Assembly: GCF_024323335.1 (NCBI RefSeq)
Contig: NC_066581.1
Span: 445,867,816 to 445,931,815, forward strand
Direction of reading: 5' to 3'
Source of the DNA: Lathyrus oleraceus
Taxonomy: Eukaryota > Streptophyta > Magnoliopsida > Fabales > Fabaceae
Length of the DNA stretch: 64,000 nucleotides
Made by a program: the position numbers and the translations under genes. Positions 54,082 to 64,000 of the stretch are shown here, piece after piece; the stretch's first letter is position 1, and every line of letters starts with the position of its first letter. The notes under the pieces were generated by a model. It searched no databases and had not been told where the DNA came from. It was given only the letters and a program-made list of their open reading frames with translations.

Positions 54082-55449
54082 CTACACTTCCGGATGAGCG
54101 ACAGTAATGCTTTTGGAGGCCTTCCAGTTGCCTGGTACGCACGACTTTATCCACAGCTCGAGCTCGCGGTCGCGGTCGATCTCTTCACTCACTGAACAAG
54201 CATGATCAGAATCCATCATTCCTGCACTGACAAAGATGTACGGTGGACGACGTCCTCTGTTTGGTCTAGACGACTCTTGATCTGGATAACCAATCCCGAA
54301 CATGTCTGCCTTTACCACTATGTCGATGATCCTGCCCCAACCTCGGGCCTCTTGGTTCTTCACCACCTCTAGAGCTTGTTTATAGGAGGAAATGGACAAC
54401 TTCTTCTCTTTCTCGACGACAAGAGCGCTCTCCACCTGGACGGTTTCGATTGCTTGCCTGGGTATTTCAAGTTTTCCAATGTCCATTTCTACTTCTTTCA
54501 TCTTCTGGGTCGTGTCTCCCATCAATACACACCCCTCTGTGGCAACGGCCGCACAGCAATTATCAACCACAGGGAAGACTCCATCCTGCACCAGAGGTTC
54601 TGGGACCACAGACATGGGAACCTTTAACTGATCTTCCTCAGTCATCTCCATTCCTTTCTTGACCTTCTTCACCATCTTCATCTTTACAGGACCCTGCCTG
54701 GGTACAGGGTTGACATCCCCCTCCATGATTTGTGCCAAACCGATGATCTTGGAGTCCACCAAGTCTTGGACAACATGCTTGAAAGCCCTACAACCCTCAA
54801 CACTGTGCCCGGGTGCCTCAGAATGGAACTCGCACCTGGCATTCTCGTCATAGTTTGGAAGCCTCCGCTGCTGTTCTACAGGAATCAAAATCCTCGGCCG
54901 AACTAATCCCAGATCTCTCAATCTCCTGAACAAAAGGGTATAAGTCACAGGTGGTTCCTCAAACTGACGATCCTCCTTCTTCTTCCTCACCTGGATCTTA
55001 GCTCTCGGTGCCTTCTGTTGAAGTGGTGGTTGTTGCGGGGGTACAGGTGAGTTACCAACAAGAGTGGTTACAGCAACAGCATAAGGATGATAACGATCCT
55101 TACTGCGTTCTTTCTTTGCTGGCACACCACTTGACTCAACCTCCTTTTTGAGCGGACCACTGTCAGAGAGTTTCTTTGCTACCGAGCCAGAGGGATTTGT
55201 TACATCGGATGATGAAGCCTTTCCCTGAACTTTCTCCTTGATCATCCAGCTCTCAATCCTTTCCAATCTCTCAGACATGGCTTTCTGCCCCAAGGCAAGC
55301 CCTTGCACAATACTGAACAATCCCCTCATCATCTCTTTCAGTTCAAGGATGTCGGCGTTGGGAAGATCCATCAGCTTGGATTTGTTGAGTCTGATTGTAT
55401 GTCTGAATGGAAGAACTATGCGTACCGGTTGACACCTACAAAACAACAA
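54082..55449 (-). CDS. gag-like protein of E7 with protease deleted (455 codons)
   Basis: An open frame from an ATG at 55449. Residues about 33-70 form a likely coiled coil (LKEMMRGLFSIVQGLALGQK, then SERLERIESW). A basic, Pro/Gln-rich segment follows, then TYTLLFRRLRDLGLV and a zinc-knuckle-like CEFHSEAPGHSVEGC (about residue 206), as in Ogre gag. Downstream, the part that should hold the protease is missing: no DTGSS is present, and the frame passes to SISSYKQALEV..GWGRIIDIV..GIGY, equivalent to the segment after the protease in E2 (about 10075-10180). An in-frame deletion that keeps gag open suggests selection for, or recent origin from, a working gag. Confidence 0.8.
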   Translation of the reverse strand: MLFCRCQPVRIVLPFRHTIRLNKSKLMDLPNADILELKEMMRGLFSIVQGLALGQKAMSERLERIESWMIKEKVQGKASSSDVTNPSGSVAKKLSDSGPLKKEVESSGVPAKKERSKDRYHPYAVAVTTLVGNSPVPPQQPPLQQKAPRAKIQVRKKKEDRQFEEPPVTYTLLFRRLRDLGLVRPRILIPVEQQRRLPNYDENARCEFHSEAPGHSVEGCRAFKHVVQDLVDSKIIGLAQIMEGDVNPVPRQGPVKMKMVKKVKKGMEMTEEDQLKVPMSVVPEPLVQDGVFPVVDNCCAAVATEGCVLMGDTTQKMKEVEMDIGKLEIPRQAIETVQVESALVVEKEKKLSISSYKQALEVVKNQEARGWGRIIDIVVKADMFGIGYPDQESSRPNRGRRPPYIFVSAGMMDSDHACSVSEEIDRDRELELWIKSCVPGNWKASKSITVAHPEV

Positions 55450-56607
55450 ATGGGTTAGTATGACTCACGCATGCAATGTCTATCCGTACCAGGAATATTC
55501 CTTTGATTTTGGTTTCACAGAGAGAGATAATTTTTCATCAATAACATTCTGACATCTGGCTATCTCTCAACCAGAATCTTAATCAAAAAGTGGACCCTGA
55601 GTACGGATAGACACGAGTTGAATGCAGATGAATGCGATGCAAATGCATGAATGCAAGTCACTGCGCCACCAAGCCATCTGAAGACCCATTCTCTGAACTA
55701 GTCACAGTCATCGGGACTAAGTCACCATAAATCCGACTTGGGGAGTTCCGAAATAAACGGAACTGGGGATTACATCACTATCATCACAAGAACATCCACT
55801 GAACGGATGACAGTCAGATCCTCTGAACAGGTACTTTCAAAATCAACCCGGGGGGTCCGAAATAAACGGAACCCATTGATAAACCACGGACAGAACTCCG
55901 GCGTCCCAGAAATAAATGTCCATAAATTCGGCTGAACCAAAGTCACCATCACAGCACCACTGGCAGAAACCGTATCTGTAGAGATCAAACCCTCCCCTCA
56001 CTGGTAGGTTCTAAGAACAGAAGTTTGTCAGCTTCAGCCCTTTAGTCGAGAATAATACGTTTACCACTGAAGGTTTGGCATTATTACGGGATAAAAGACC
56101 TCTGCTGACTCACCTCAACAGGACATCCTAAAGCAAGTTCCCAGTCTCGGGGTCCTCGGATTGAGCAACGAGAATGCGCCCACCAGAGCTAACATAATCA
56201 CGTCTCGGAGGAGAGGCCTCGACTGAGTTCTCGGGAAATGGTCACCAGAGTCGACGATTTCTAGAGGAATATCTGTCGTTATGGAACACCCATAGGACAG
56301 AATATATCCAAAAGAAACCTCGTCTGGAATGTGGGTCTCATGAACGACTTAACGTAGCAACATACCACGCAAGCCTCATGACTATCCACTCTAACACCTA
56401 TGTGTACACTCAAGCCTGGGCAGTGGGCTTATCTCTCGTAGAACAGTCCCAACCCAACAAACAAACAACCCACAGATACAGCAAGCATATGTACATGAAT
56501 GCAATAAGGTAAAGCAGGTAAATGCTGAAAATAAATAACTGTACAAAAGAATAAACACCTAACAAACAAGAAAACTACAAAAGCTAGGAGGGACTCGCTT
56601 AGGGAAA
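55450..56607 (-). other. E7 5' leader
   Basis: About 1.16 kb between primer site and gag. No ORF1 is found here, unlike E1. The word gaaataaacggaac recurs near 55749 and 55859 with a related gaaataaatgtcc near 55910, a weak internal repeat of about 55-110 bp spacing. Nothing coding recognised. Confidence 0.55.
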
Positions 56608-56609
56608 CT

Positions 56610-56630
56610 GGATCCCCAGCAGAGTCGCCA
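56610..56630 (-). promoter_or_regulatory. Primer binding site of E7 (tRNA-Arg type)
   Basis: Minus strand TGGCGACTCTGCTGGGGATC, two bases after the LTR end. It fits the 3' end of plant tRNA-Arg with the same core as E1 but differs at two bases (TCTGC against TCCAC), so a different tRNA-Arg isoform may prime. The match ends after about 21 nt, unlike the 40 nt in E1. Confidence 0.8.
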
Positions 56631-58808
56631 GCTGTCGCAGCCCGAAAAATACGGAGGTGCGAAAAAACAACCGGCGAAAGAAAAAATGACAGAAGAGTCG
56701 CCACCGTGCGTTATTTATCCCAAAGGAGGGAAAGGAAACGCTCGAAGTAAACCTGGAGAAAGGAAAGGAAAAGACAAGGTCTCGCAACCAAATCTTGGGT
56801 TCGGGAGTCGATTATGCGAAGGGAAGGTATTAGCACCCCTACGCATCCGTAGTACTCTACGGGATCCACTCTTGTTTGTTCCTTGTCTAAAAGGGTGTAT
56901 GTTTATCTAATGTACTATTTACTAAAAGAAAGGGTCAAAGAAAATGACTCGCACGGATGTCGCATCTATTGCATACGTATCTCATCCGAATATGAGAATC
57001 AGAGTCTTCGTAGCTCGGCTACCTATGGGTGAAAGAAATGTGTGCTCGCTAAGACGTCACGTCTTATGCCTACGTATCTCATCGGGAATGAGAATCAGAG
57101 CAAAACGTAGTTCAAACTAACTACGGGAAAAAGGTCTCGATTGCAACTAGGGCAAGAGAAAAGGAAGGTCTCGATCGCAACGAGGGCGAGGGAAAGGATC
57201 GCAACGAGGGCGAAAGCAAACAAGGATTAGTTATTAGTCGTTAGTCAAACTCGGCAAGACATTGCATCTTGTGCCTACGTATCTCATCTGAACATGAGAA
57301 TCAGAGTTGCCGTAGTTCGGCTACATAGGGATTGCCATCTGAACATGGCACCTACACACAAAAAGGTGGCAAACATGGAGCCCGACTGCCAATCACTGGA
57401 CTTACATCAGCATCCGAACCAAAACACACACAAAAGGGCAAACGTGGAGCCTGACTTCCAATCACTGGACTTACATCAGCATCCGAACCCAACAAACCCA
57501 CACTGGAACCCGAATGCCACTCGATGGACTTACATCAACTTCCAAGCACACAACAAGAACAACAAACAACAGATTGCCAAGGAGTCGGGAACTCGAGCCT
57601 AGCAATTGTCAAACAAACACACGCAAAAAGGAAAAAAGTTGCCCGGAGTGGTCTCGCACGACCACCTGCCTACATACCTCGTCTGGAACAAGGATCAGGG
57701 CGATGTAGTTCCCCTAACTAGGGGTTGCCATCTGAACATGGACTTAGAAAAGGAGGACACCAGTTGTGTCAAAGGAGAGTGGGCAATGTGTTCACGTCCT
57801 GGCAGTAGGTGTCGCAGCTCGCTGAATCGAGTCTTAGGCAGTTACCTCTTTGCAATAGAACGGACTACATGCCACAAGATCGGAGACGCTCGGAAAGGTC
57901 TAGAAGTGGGGAAGCTCTGCCCTAATGTTGTCATGCAATGTGTACTTAAGTGTTAGGATTTACAAATGGGAATATCTACCTAATGTTAGCATGCAAAGAA
58001 TATGGGAATTCTACCTATGTTATGATACAAAAGGATATGGGAATCCTACCTTATGTTATCATGCAAAGGGTTCTATCTAATGGGTGCTACCTAATCGGAA
58101 CAAGAATCGACGAATGGAGCAAGGAGAAGTGTTAGGGATAAGGGTAGATGGCGATGCATGAAGCAATCGACTTACAAGGTTGATGGCGATGCATAAAGCA
58201 ATCGGCTTACAAAAGGGTGGATGAATACGTGCTTGTTCTGTTAGGTTTTGAAAAATGATTACTCGACGTTGGATCGAGGTTTTAATCTTGTTTTGAAATG
58301 GTTATCGAGTGTTCATTTTAATTCTTGTATTAACAGGTGAATAAAGAATGAAAGAAATAAATATTATACATTTCATGGGAGAGGGGTACATTTGTTATGA
58401 ATGGGGGTTGTCATGGCAATCAAACAATAATAATACATGCCTCATACACCATACAAGTAGGCCACAGTTAATCAAACAATTAAGATATAAACAAGTATAT
58501 AATCAAATCAAATAATCAAAGAATGAAATAATAAAGCATTAAACAATGTATGAGTGTAAGTGCAAAGAAACCGGCTCATTGTAAGAAAGCCCAAGAGTAA
58601 GCTATGTGAGGTCGACGGCGATGCTTAAAAAGCGATCGACTTACGAGGGTGTGAAAAAAGGGGCTCGATATTAAATCGAGAAAAGTATGATTTTTAAGGT
58701 TTGAAAAAGTGGATTTGAACTAAATACAACAACTTCACATCATTAACAAAATGAAACATATGAGTGTAATAAAGGCATAAACATAAAAAGAAACTAAGAT
58801 GCTAAAAG

Positions 58809-58845
<37 letters not shown>

Positions 58846-59633
58846 GCTAAAAGAAATAAAATGCCAAAAAAAATGCCACGCATGAGTATTGAACCCACCC
58901 CACTCAAGAATATGAACCCTGCCCTTCTCCACCAGGCCACTCATCATTATCTGCTACTAAGATACTACGTTAAATATATGAACCGGGATAAAAAAAATAA
59001 AAAGATTTAAAAATAAAAAATAAAAAAACAAGATAAATATTTTTATGGTTTTTGTATTAAAAAACAAAATAAATTAGATAATAAAAGAAAATTTTAAAAA
59101 AAAGAAAAAAAACGAAATGGAGACAGGAACTCGTCTTCCTCTCTTCTCCCCCACCTCACGAGCTCAACCTTCCCCAACAATGGCCTTCTACCCCAGCATC
59201 TCTAAATCGAGATCTTTCTCTGCTCTTAGTCGTCACCTCCCTTCGCTTAACCTCACTCGCTTCTCATAATCTCTCATTCGCTTTCAAGCGCTACCCTCGA
59301 ACTTTCTCACGCTCTCTACAAACTCTCTCAAGCGAAGATTTCTCCCTGCTCTCAGAATCACTATCCCTCAAACTTACCCAAACGTCTCTCAAATGTACTC
59401 AAACGAACCCTTTTTAATCACTCTCAGCTCTCACAAAAAAATCAAACAACAAGCATAAAGAGAGAGGAAGAGAGGTCCTTACAGAGTGTCACTGCAGTGG
59501 TGGTGAAGGATGCGAAGAAACTGGCCTCCAGGTAAACGAATTTGGGACTTTAGGTTTCCTCTCAGATTTTTCGCCTCCTTGTTTCTGTTGTTTTCTTCAA
59601 AAAAATCCCCTCCTCTCTTACTGATTTCTCTCC

Positions 59634-59640
59634 TTTTATA
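59634..59640 (-). promoter_or_regulatory. LTR TATA box of E7 5' LTR
   Basis: TATAAAA on the minus strand, identical in context to 43428-43434. This is the copy placed to drive the genomic transcript of E7. Confidence 0.6.
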
Positions 59641-60176
59641 TTTCTGTGAATTAGGGTTTCAAAGGTGCCTTTGGTAATCCAGAAGAGTAACTCTGCAAAG
59701 CACTTTTGATGTTCAGAAACTGGATTGACCCCTATGGTGTATGGATTTGAGACAGGTAATCTGAGCATCTGAGCATTCCTCTCTGTTTTTGTTTTAATTC
59801 CAATTTGGGAATTTCTGGATTTTGAATTTTACTGCTTTGAGTAATTCTCCACTTTTTACTGCAGTGAATTTCGGTTACAAGTGGAGCGAAAATCAGTTAC
59901 AAGTGGAGTGGATGGTCCCAATCAAGTTTGTTCATTGACAGATCCCTCTGGATTTGGTCTTCGGTGACTTGTGGGTCGAATATGCTGAGGTTGGCTCATG
60001 GTTCACAGCTTGGTAGGTGAATCCTTGCATTGCAGAATGATTTGGGGACCTGCTCCAATGCCATTCAGACTTAGTTTTACAGGGCGTGTGAGGTTTGCAT
60101 TTGGCCTTGTGTTGGTTCTACAATGTTGCTGCAGTAACCTTTGCTCATGTTCTTGTTTTGAAGTAGAACCGTTGGA

Positions 60177-60719
60177 GTTGGCTCTGGCTTTGATGTATAT
60201 TTTTAAAGCAAGATCGTTGTCCACAATCTTCACAAGATCTCCAAGCTCCTCACTGCACTCAAACTTGTCCTCTGCCAATCAATTCTCCAAAAGATTTTTC
60301 TTATTCTGATTCACAACAAGCCGTGACAATTCCAGCGATTCAAAGGCATTCGGCTTTCCTCTTGTTAAAAGAGTTCCAAAATACTGCAACAGTGGTGGAG
60401 TTTGCCCAGCTTGTACAGGAACACTCTGAAATTTGGCAACGGTATCGGGTGTACGAAGGATTCCTTGCGGAGACTGAGAAGCAAGCTCAGCTGCTTCTTT
60501 GTATTTTGTTTGAGCAAATAGTTCATGGAAACGTTCCACTACCAGCTTCTCAGCACCAGGAAGGTTTCCTCTCTTGGCAAGACTTACTGCTAGCTCCAAA
60601 TTGTTTAATTGACCACTGACAAAATTCACAATTGTTTGCTCATTAACGGTAGCCAGTAACACCTGGCCTCGTCTGTTAATGGCATAAAAGCCTCCCACTG
60701 ATGTAGCTTCTGGCGTCAA
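60177..60719 (-). pseudogene. Captured clathrin heavy chain fragment (5' LTR copy), with a new stop
   Basis: Same fragment as 43971-44513. A single base change turns the tryptophan codon of ENWLAEDK into TGA at 60281-60279, splitting the frame; the other LTR copy keeps it open. The change therefore arose after the element inserted. One further substitution gives KEAAELA where the other copy has KKAAELA. Confidence 0.88.
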
Positions 60720-60895
60720 AAAAAAAATATAGGATCGGGACTAATTCTGTTCCTATATCAAACTGTATTTGTGGGATATCTATCAATATTAGGCAACAAT
60801 GGCATGAACTCAACAGGATACAAATCCTTTTTTAGTCGCGTGAATAGGGCGTGACTTGGCTGCTTCAAATGATGCTTCAATTTCCCTAATTTGTC

Positions 60896-61291
60896 TGCGT
60901 GGTATCCATCCATCAATGTTCATCATATCTAACCAGTGTCCAATGATATCCAATGAAATATGAATATCCCAACACCAGATTAGAAATTGATGAAAACCTT
61001 CATCTCATAAAAATCCTCTTGGAAAGAAAGACCGACTTGGTACCGCTGTGTAAGGCTCAGCAGGCCAATATGATACATAATCAACATGTTTCCTAAAATT
61101 AAGGGTTCTTGACAGAGCGATTTTTGACTGGCCATAGAAGTAGCCAATGCCGTCTAATAAGCTTCCAACGGCAGCATTACCAACAGAAATGGATTCCGAG
61201 TCCACCTTCTCAGCCAAATTGAAAATTTTCTCAATCTTTTCATCAAATGCTTGTTCTTTATATTTCAGCTCATTAGACAGTGAGGTTCCGC
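60896..61291 (-). pseudogene. Captured glucosidase I fragment (5' LTR copy)
   Basis: Same fragment and same internal TGA as 44690-45085. One difference noted: DGIGYFYG here against DGIDYFYG in the 3' LTR copy; glycine is what I recall for the host enzyme. Confidence 0.82.
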
Positions 61292-61739
61292 AACGGAATT
61301 GACGAGATGCCGAATGAAAAACAAGATGATGAAGAATGTGAAGAAACCGATTGCGAGAACCAATTTGATGCTGACATTGTTGAATAACGGAATGGAACTA
61401 CCGTATTTGCTTCTGCCTTCATTGGGACTTAACGTAGGATGGTGTTTTTGTAGGTGTTAGCAGGGTTTTGAGTAGTGCTAATCTTCTAGAACAGGAAGCA
61501 GCAATATCATCACTGTCCAACTTGATGACTATAACCCCCGGAAATACATATATTGAAACTGCCGTGCAGATGAAAATTGATATAACAGTTACCTCAACCG
61601 CGGACTCTACAACAACAAAATGGGCCTAAGCATACCAGCTGCAGGAAATGCAGCAACATAATCCAGCGGCCACATGATAGCTTTGGAAACCAACACCTGT
61701 AACGGCATAAAACTGCAGCTCTTTCTCTCCTTTCCCATT

Positions 61740-63200
61740 TTAATCACGAGGAGCTTCGCATGACAGCTTGGAACAGGACCATTTTTCAGACTGTGAACCT
61801 TGGCTTGACAATGCCCTTACCTTATCATCATTATGAACCTTTCTTATGCCTTTACCACCACCACCCCAAGATGCCTTGATCATTGCAGGGTATCCAACGA
61901 CTTGACAACTTGCAATTGCTTCCTCTGTTGTATAAACACATGCTGCCCGGTAAATTTCATCGGGAATACTACTCAAGGAGCTTTCAGGAGGAATTTTCAC
62001 ATGTGAACCACTCCATGGAAGGGTTGGCACATCTGCTGCTTGAGCAATCAATGATGAACCAATTTTATCACGTGTTTCAATAATGCTGCCTGCAATACAA
62101 GTCCCTTTTGCAGTTTCTGTTCCTCGGCATATTTCATCAACAAGTACAAGGCTCTTTTTAGAGGTTCCAGCCATGATGGATCGAAGTTCGGACATCTCCA
62201 CCTGAAATGAACTTTTGTGATCAGCTGGACTATCATATGACTTCATATGAAGCATGATGGAATCAAAATATGGAATTATGGCTGATTCAGCAGGAACCAT
62301 AAGTCCACATATCCCCAGTAGTGCAGCAGCACAAATTGACCGAAGCAAACTTGATTTACCACCACCATTGGGCCCTGTCAATAGAAATAATGATTTCATA
62401 TCAACAGTATTATGCGCGGCACCTCCTTCTGCTATGTTGAACCAATATGGTAATAAACCGACTATCTTCATCTCACGGTTTTTATTGGATTGCTTCCCAT
62501 CCTCAAGCTTCTGGGACTCAACTATTGTAGGAAAAACCCAACTTCTTCTTCTCCCTTCACTCACATGAGCATATAAAGCTTTGGTGATCACAAGCAATGT
62601 GGAAGAAAATACAATGATGTTTATATGGGATTGCAGTTCAGCAGCAAGTTCCCTTAGAACTTCCAAAACTCTAGTTTTTGCCTTGGCATTTGCTTCATGG
62701 TACCTTGATAAGGCAGCGTCCATCTTCATAGTTGTAAACCATTCCTCACCTACCTTTTTACCTTTAGAATCTAAAGCATGCTTAAGCTGTTTAATGGGTT
62801 CCTCTCCAGGGCCACCGGCCCATATATTTTGTATAAAGCCTTTACCCTTGAACCACACTGCTTCCTGATCCCGAGAATAAGATATTTCTCCCTTAAGAAT
62901 TTTAAGTGGAGATACGAAAGCTTTTATTCTAGAAACTACGGGAGTGAAATCTTCAGTGACTGTTAAATCCAAGGCCTCAGCTGCTTTGTCCACAGAAGTA
63001 AGTACATCATTTATGTGGATTGTTTTTATTCGACCTTTCCATACAGACTCCATATCCTCAAAAAATTCATCAGGAATAACAGAGAAGGAGCTGATTTTCT
63101 GATCTTTCTCACCATCCAGATATATTATTCCGTCAATCATACTTGATGCGACTTCAGATCCAGCAACCAAGGTTTCAATCTGCTCATTATGATGTTGCAT
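61740..63200 (-). CDS. Chimeric MSH1-acetyl-CoA carboxylase ORF (5' LTR copy, 486 codons)
   Basis: Same structure as 45534-46994: MSH1 ATPase region (Walker A GPNGGGKSS, Walker B LVDEICRGT) joined in frame to the biotin carboxylase segment with GGGGKGIRK. Residue differences noted from the other copy include SEVASSM for CEVASSM and IIETRDKIG for IIEKRDKIG; the T is what I recall in MSH1. The frame is fully open here too. Lying in U3 upstream of the TATA box, it would appear in element transcripts only through the 3' LTR copy, or if another promoter is used. Confidence 0.85.
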   Translation of the reverse strand: MQHHNEQIETLVAGSEVASSMIDGIIYLDGEKDQKISSFSVIPDEFFEDMESVWKGRIKTIHINDVLTSVDKAAEALDLTVTEDFTPVVSRIKAFVSPLKILKGEISYSRDQEAVWFKGKGFIQNIWAGGPGEEPIKQLKHALDSKGKKVGEEWFTTMKMDAALSRYHEANAKAKTRVLEVLRELAAELQSHINIIVFSSTLLVITKALYAHVSEGRRRSWVFPTIVESQKLEDGKQSNKNREMKIVGLLPYWFNIAEGGAAHNTVDMKSLFLLTGPNGGGKSSLLRSICAAALLGICGLMVPAESAIIPYFDSIMLHMKSYDSPADHKSSFQVEMSELRSIMAGTSKKSLVLVDEICRGTETAKGTCIAGSIIETRDKIGSSLIAQAADVPTLPWSGSHVKIPPESSLSSIPDEIYRAACVYTTEEAIASCQVVGYPAMIKASWGGGGKGIRKVHNDDKVRALSSQGSQSEKWSCSKLSCEAPRD

Positions 63201-63646
63201 TGAAAATGTCCTAGTTTGATTTCAGTTTCAGCACTAGCAAGTAAGATTGACTGCACTGGGACATAGACAAAGCAGATCAAATTCACCTTCGTTATCTCCA
63301 GGACGGGAGCGCCGGCTTCTCTAAGAAGATGAATTTCTCTGAACTCCAGTTGAAAATGAAAGCGAGTACTCTCCCCAATAGCCTTATTGGAACGTGATTT
63401 GATGCTATTAAATTGAATGCCAGTGATATTATTTTCAACAGAAAGACCATGCTTGCTATGTTCAAAACTCACATTCAGCTTTGGTAGATTGAAGCACACC
63501 TTCTCAGGAAACAAAGAACTGAAGCGTGCTAGTTTTTCTTGCTTCTTTTGAAAGATTGGAGAATCCAAATCATGAACTTGTAACAAAGTGAAATAATTGG
63601 TTTTGTCAGTTGAAATTGTAACTGAATTCGGTGCCATCAGTGTAAG
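63164..63646 (-). pseudogene. Captured SABRE-like fragment (5' LTR copy)
   Basis: Same fragment as 46958-47440, inside an open frame 63682-63137. Differences seen: TNYFTLL for TNDFTLL and LLASAETE for LLARAETE. Both copies remain open. Confidence 0.7.
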
Positions 63647-64000
63647 AATAAAAATGAAACCTTTTATTTGTGTCAAAACCAAAAACTAAATTTTGTCCAA
63701 TGGCAATGGAAGATGATTAGAGATTTTTCTTCAACACTAAAGGGTCATGGTTATATTATTTACAGGTTTTTTTTTGTATGTGTGATTGGTTTCTTTGGCG
63801 TAATTTGGATATGGACATGAGTTTATTTTATGACTTGAATGCTTGACTTTGAAAAGAACATGACTTGACTGGTAGTGTGCGTTAACAAGGCCATGAAATG
63901 ATGGTATAAGATTAGGATTTGAAAGGGATATTCATGAATCAAATGGTGTGATTGGCAATTGGCTTGTGACACAAGAAGGTTGGTTGTTCAGATGACCCAA

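Larger units (their letters stand above)
40400..64000 (-). mobile_element. E7: Ogre-related non-autonomous retrotransposon carrying host-gene fragments in its LTRs
   Basis: Minus-strand order: 5' LTR (from beyond 64000 to 56633), tRNA-Arg primer site, leader, gag with protease deleted, ruined reverse transcriptase and RNase H, 3' UTR with minisatellites, polypurine tract, 3' LTR (47927-40400). There is no ORF1, protease or integrase. The two LTRs differ at only about two dozen bases by eye over 7.37 kb (about 0.3%), so insertion was recent. By comparison with the left LTR, about 135 bp of the right LTR lie beyond the window. The left flank cact/caact at 40395-40399 is the candidate duplication; its partner is not in view. 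Confidence 0.9.
56633..64000 (-). repeat. E7 5' LTR (7368 bp in window, about 135 bp missing at its start)
   Basis: Colinear with 40400-47795, offset 16233 before the A-rich tract and 16206 after it. It contains the same hairpins (56974-57708), A tract (58807-58842), TATA box and host-gene fragments. The LTR end at 56633 (minus CTGCGACA) adjoins the primer site. Confidence 0.92.

Overview
The window looks like nuclear DNA of a legume, most likely tribe Fabeae (pea, vetch, faba bean, lentil or grass pea). It is a pile of nested LTR retrotransposons with no complete host gene. The lineage call rests on Ogre/Tat Ty3-gypsy hallmarks: LTRs of 5.5 to 7.5 kb, a primer binding site matching tRNA-Arg, an extra ORF1 upstream of gag, an intron between protease and reverse transcriptase, a dual RNase H, and a 3-4 kb 3' untranslated region. 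SIRE/Maximus-type copia elements with an envelope-like ORF are also present. The species is an inference.

Layout. E1 (1-8543, minus) is an Ogre seen only as part of ORF1, its leader, a tRNA-Arg-like primer site and a 7.28 kb 5' LTR. It sits in the gag gene of E2 (8544-23357, plus), an Ogre with gag-pro, an intron, pol, a 3' UTR and a 5.54 kb 3' LTR. E2 ends inside the pol gene of E3 (23358-28571, plus), an older Ogre with integrase, 3' UTR and the first 560 bp of its LTR. At about 28571 E3 meets E4 (about 28572-34051, plus), a SIRE/Maximus copia lacking its 5' half. E4 abuts E5 (about 34074-38585, minus), another SIRE-like copia. E6 (38757-40399, minus) is the 3' LTR and RNase H end of a third copia. 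E6 is interrupted by E7 (40400 to beyond 64000, minus), an Ogre-related non-autonomous element whose LTRs (40400-47927 and 56633-64000) are nearly identical.

The most interesting object is E7. The U3 part of each 7.5 kb LTR carries a 3.5-3.7 kb block of host-gene fragments, all in the sense direction of the element: a SABRE-like protein, the MutS homologue MSH1, the biotin carboxylase part of homomeric acetyl-CoA carboxylase, ER glucosidase I and clathrin heavy chain, plus segments I could not assign. MSH1 and carboxylase pieces are fused in frame into a 486-codon ORF that is open in both LTRs. The junction lies at a four-residue stretch (DKIG) that both parent proteins appear to share. This looks like serial mRNA template switching that was then fixed inside an LTR and duplicated by transposition. 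E7 itself lacks protease and integrase and has only ruined reverse transcriptase, so its recent movement must have used proteins from another element.

Two further patterns cross the Ogre elements: small hairpins with compensating base changes tiled along the 3' UTRs, and a two-stem hairpin near the LTR 3' ends that is conserved in shape but not in sequence. All product names come from reading translations and recalling families; nothing was searched.
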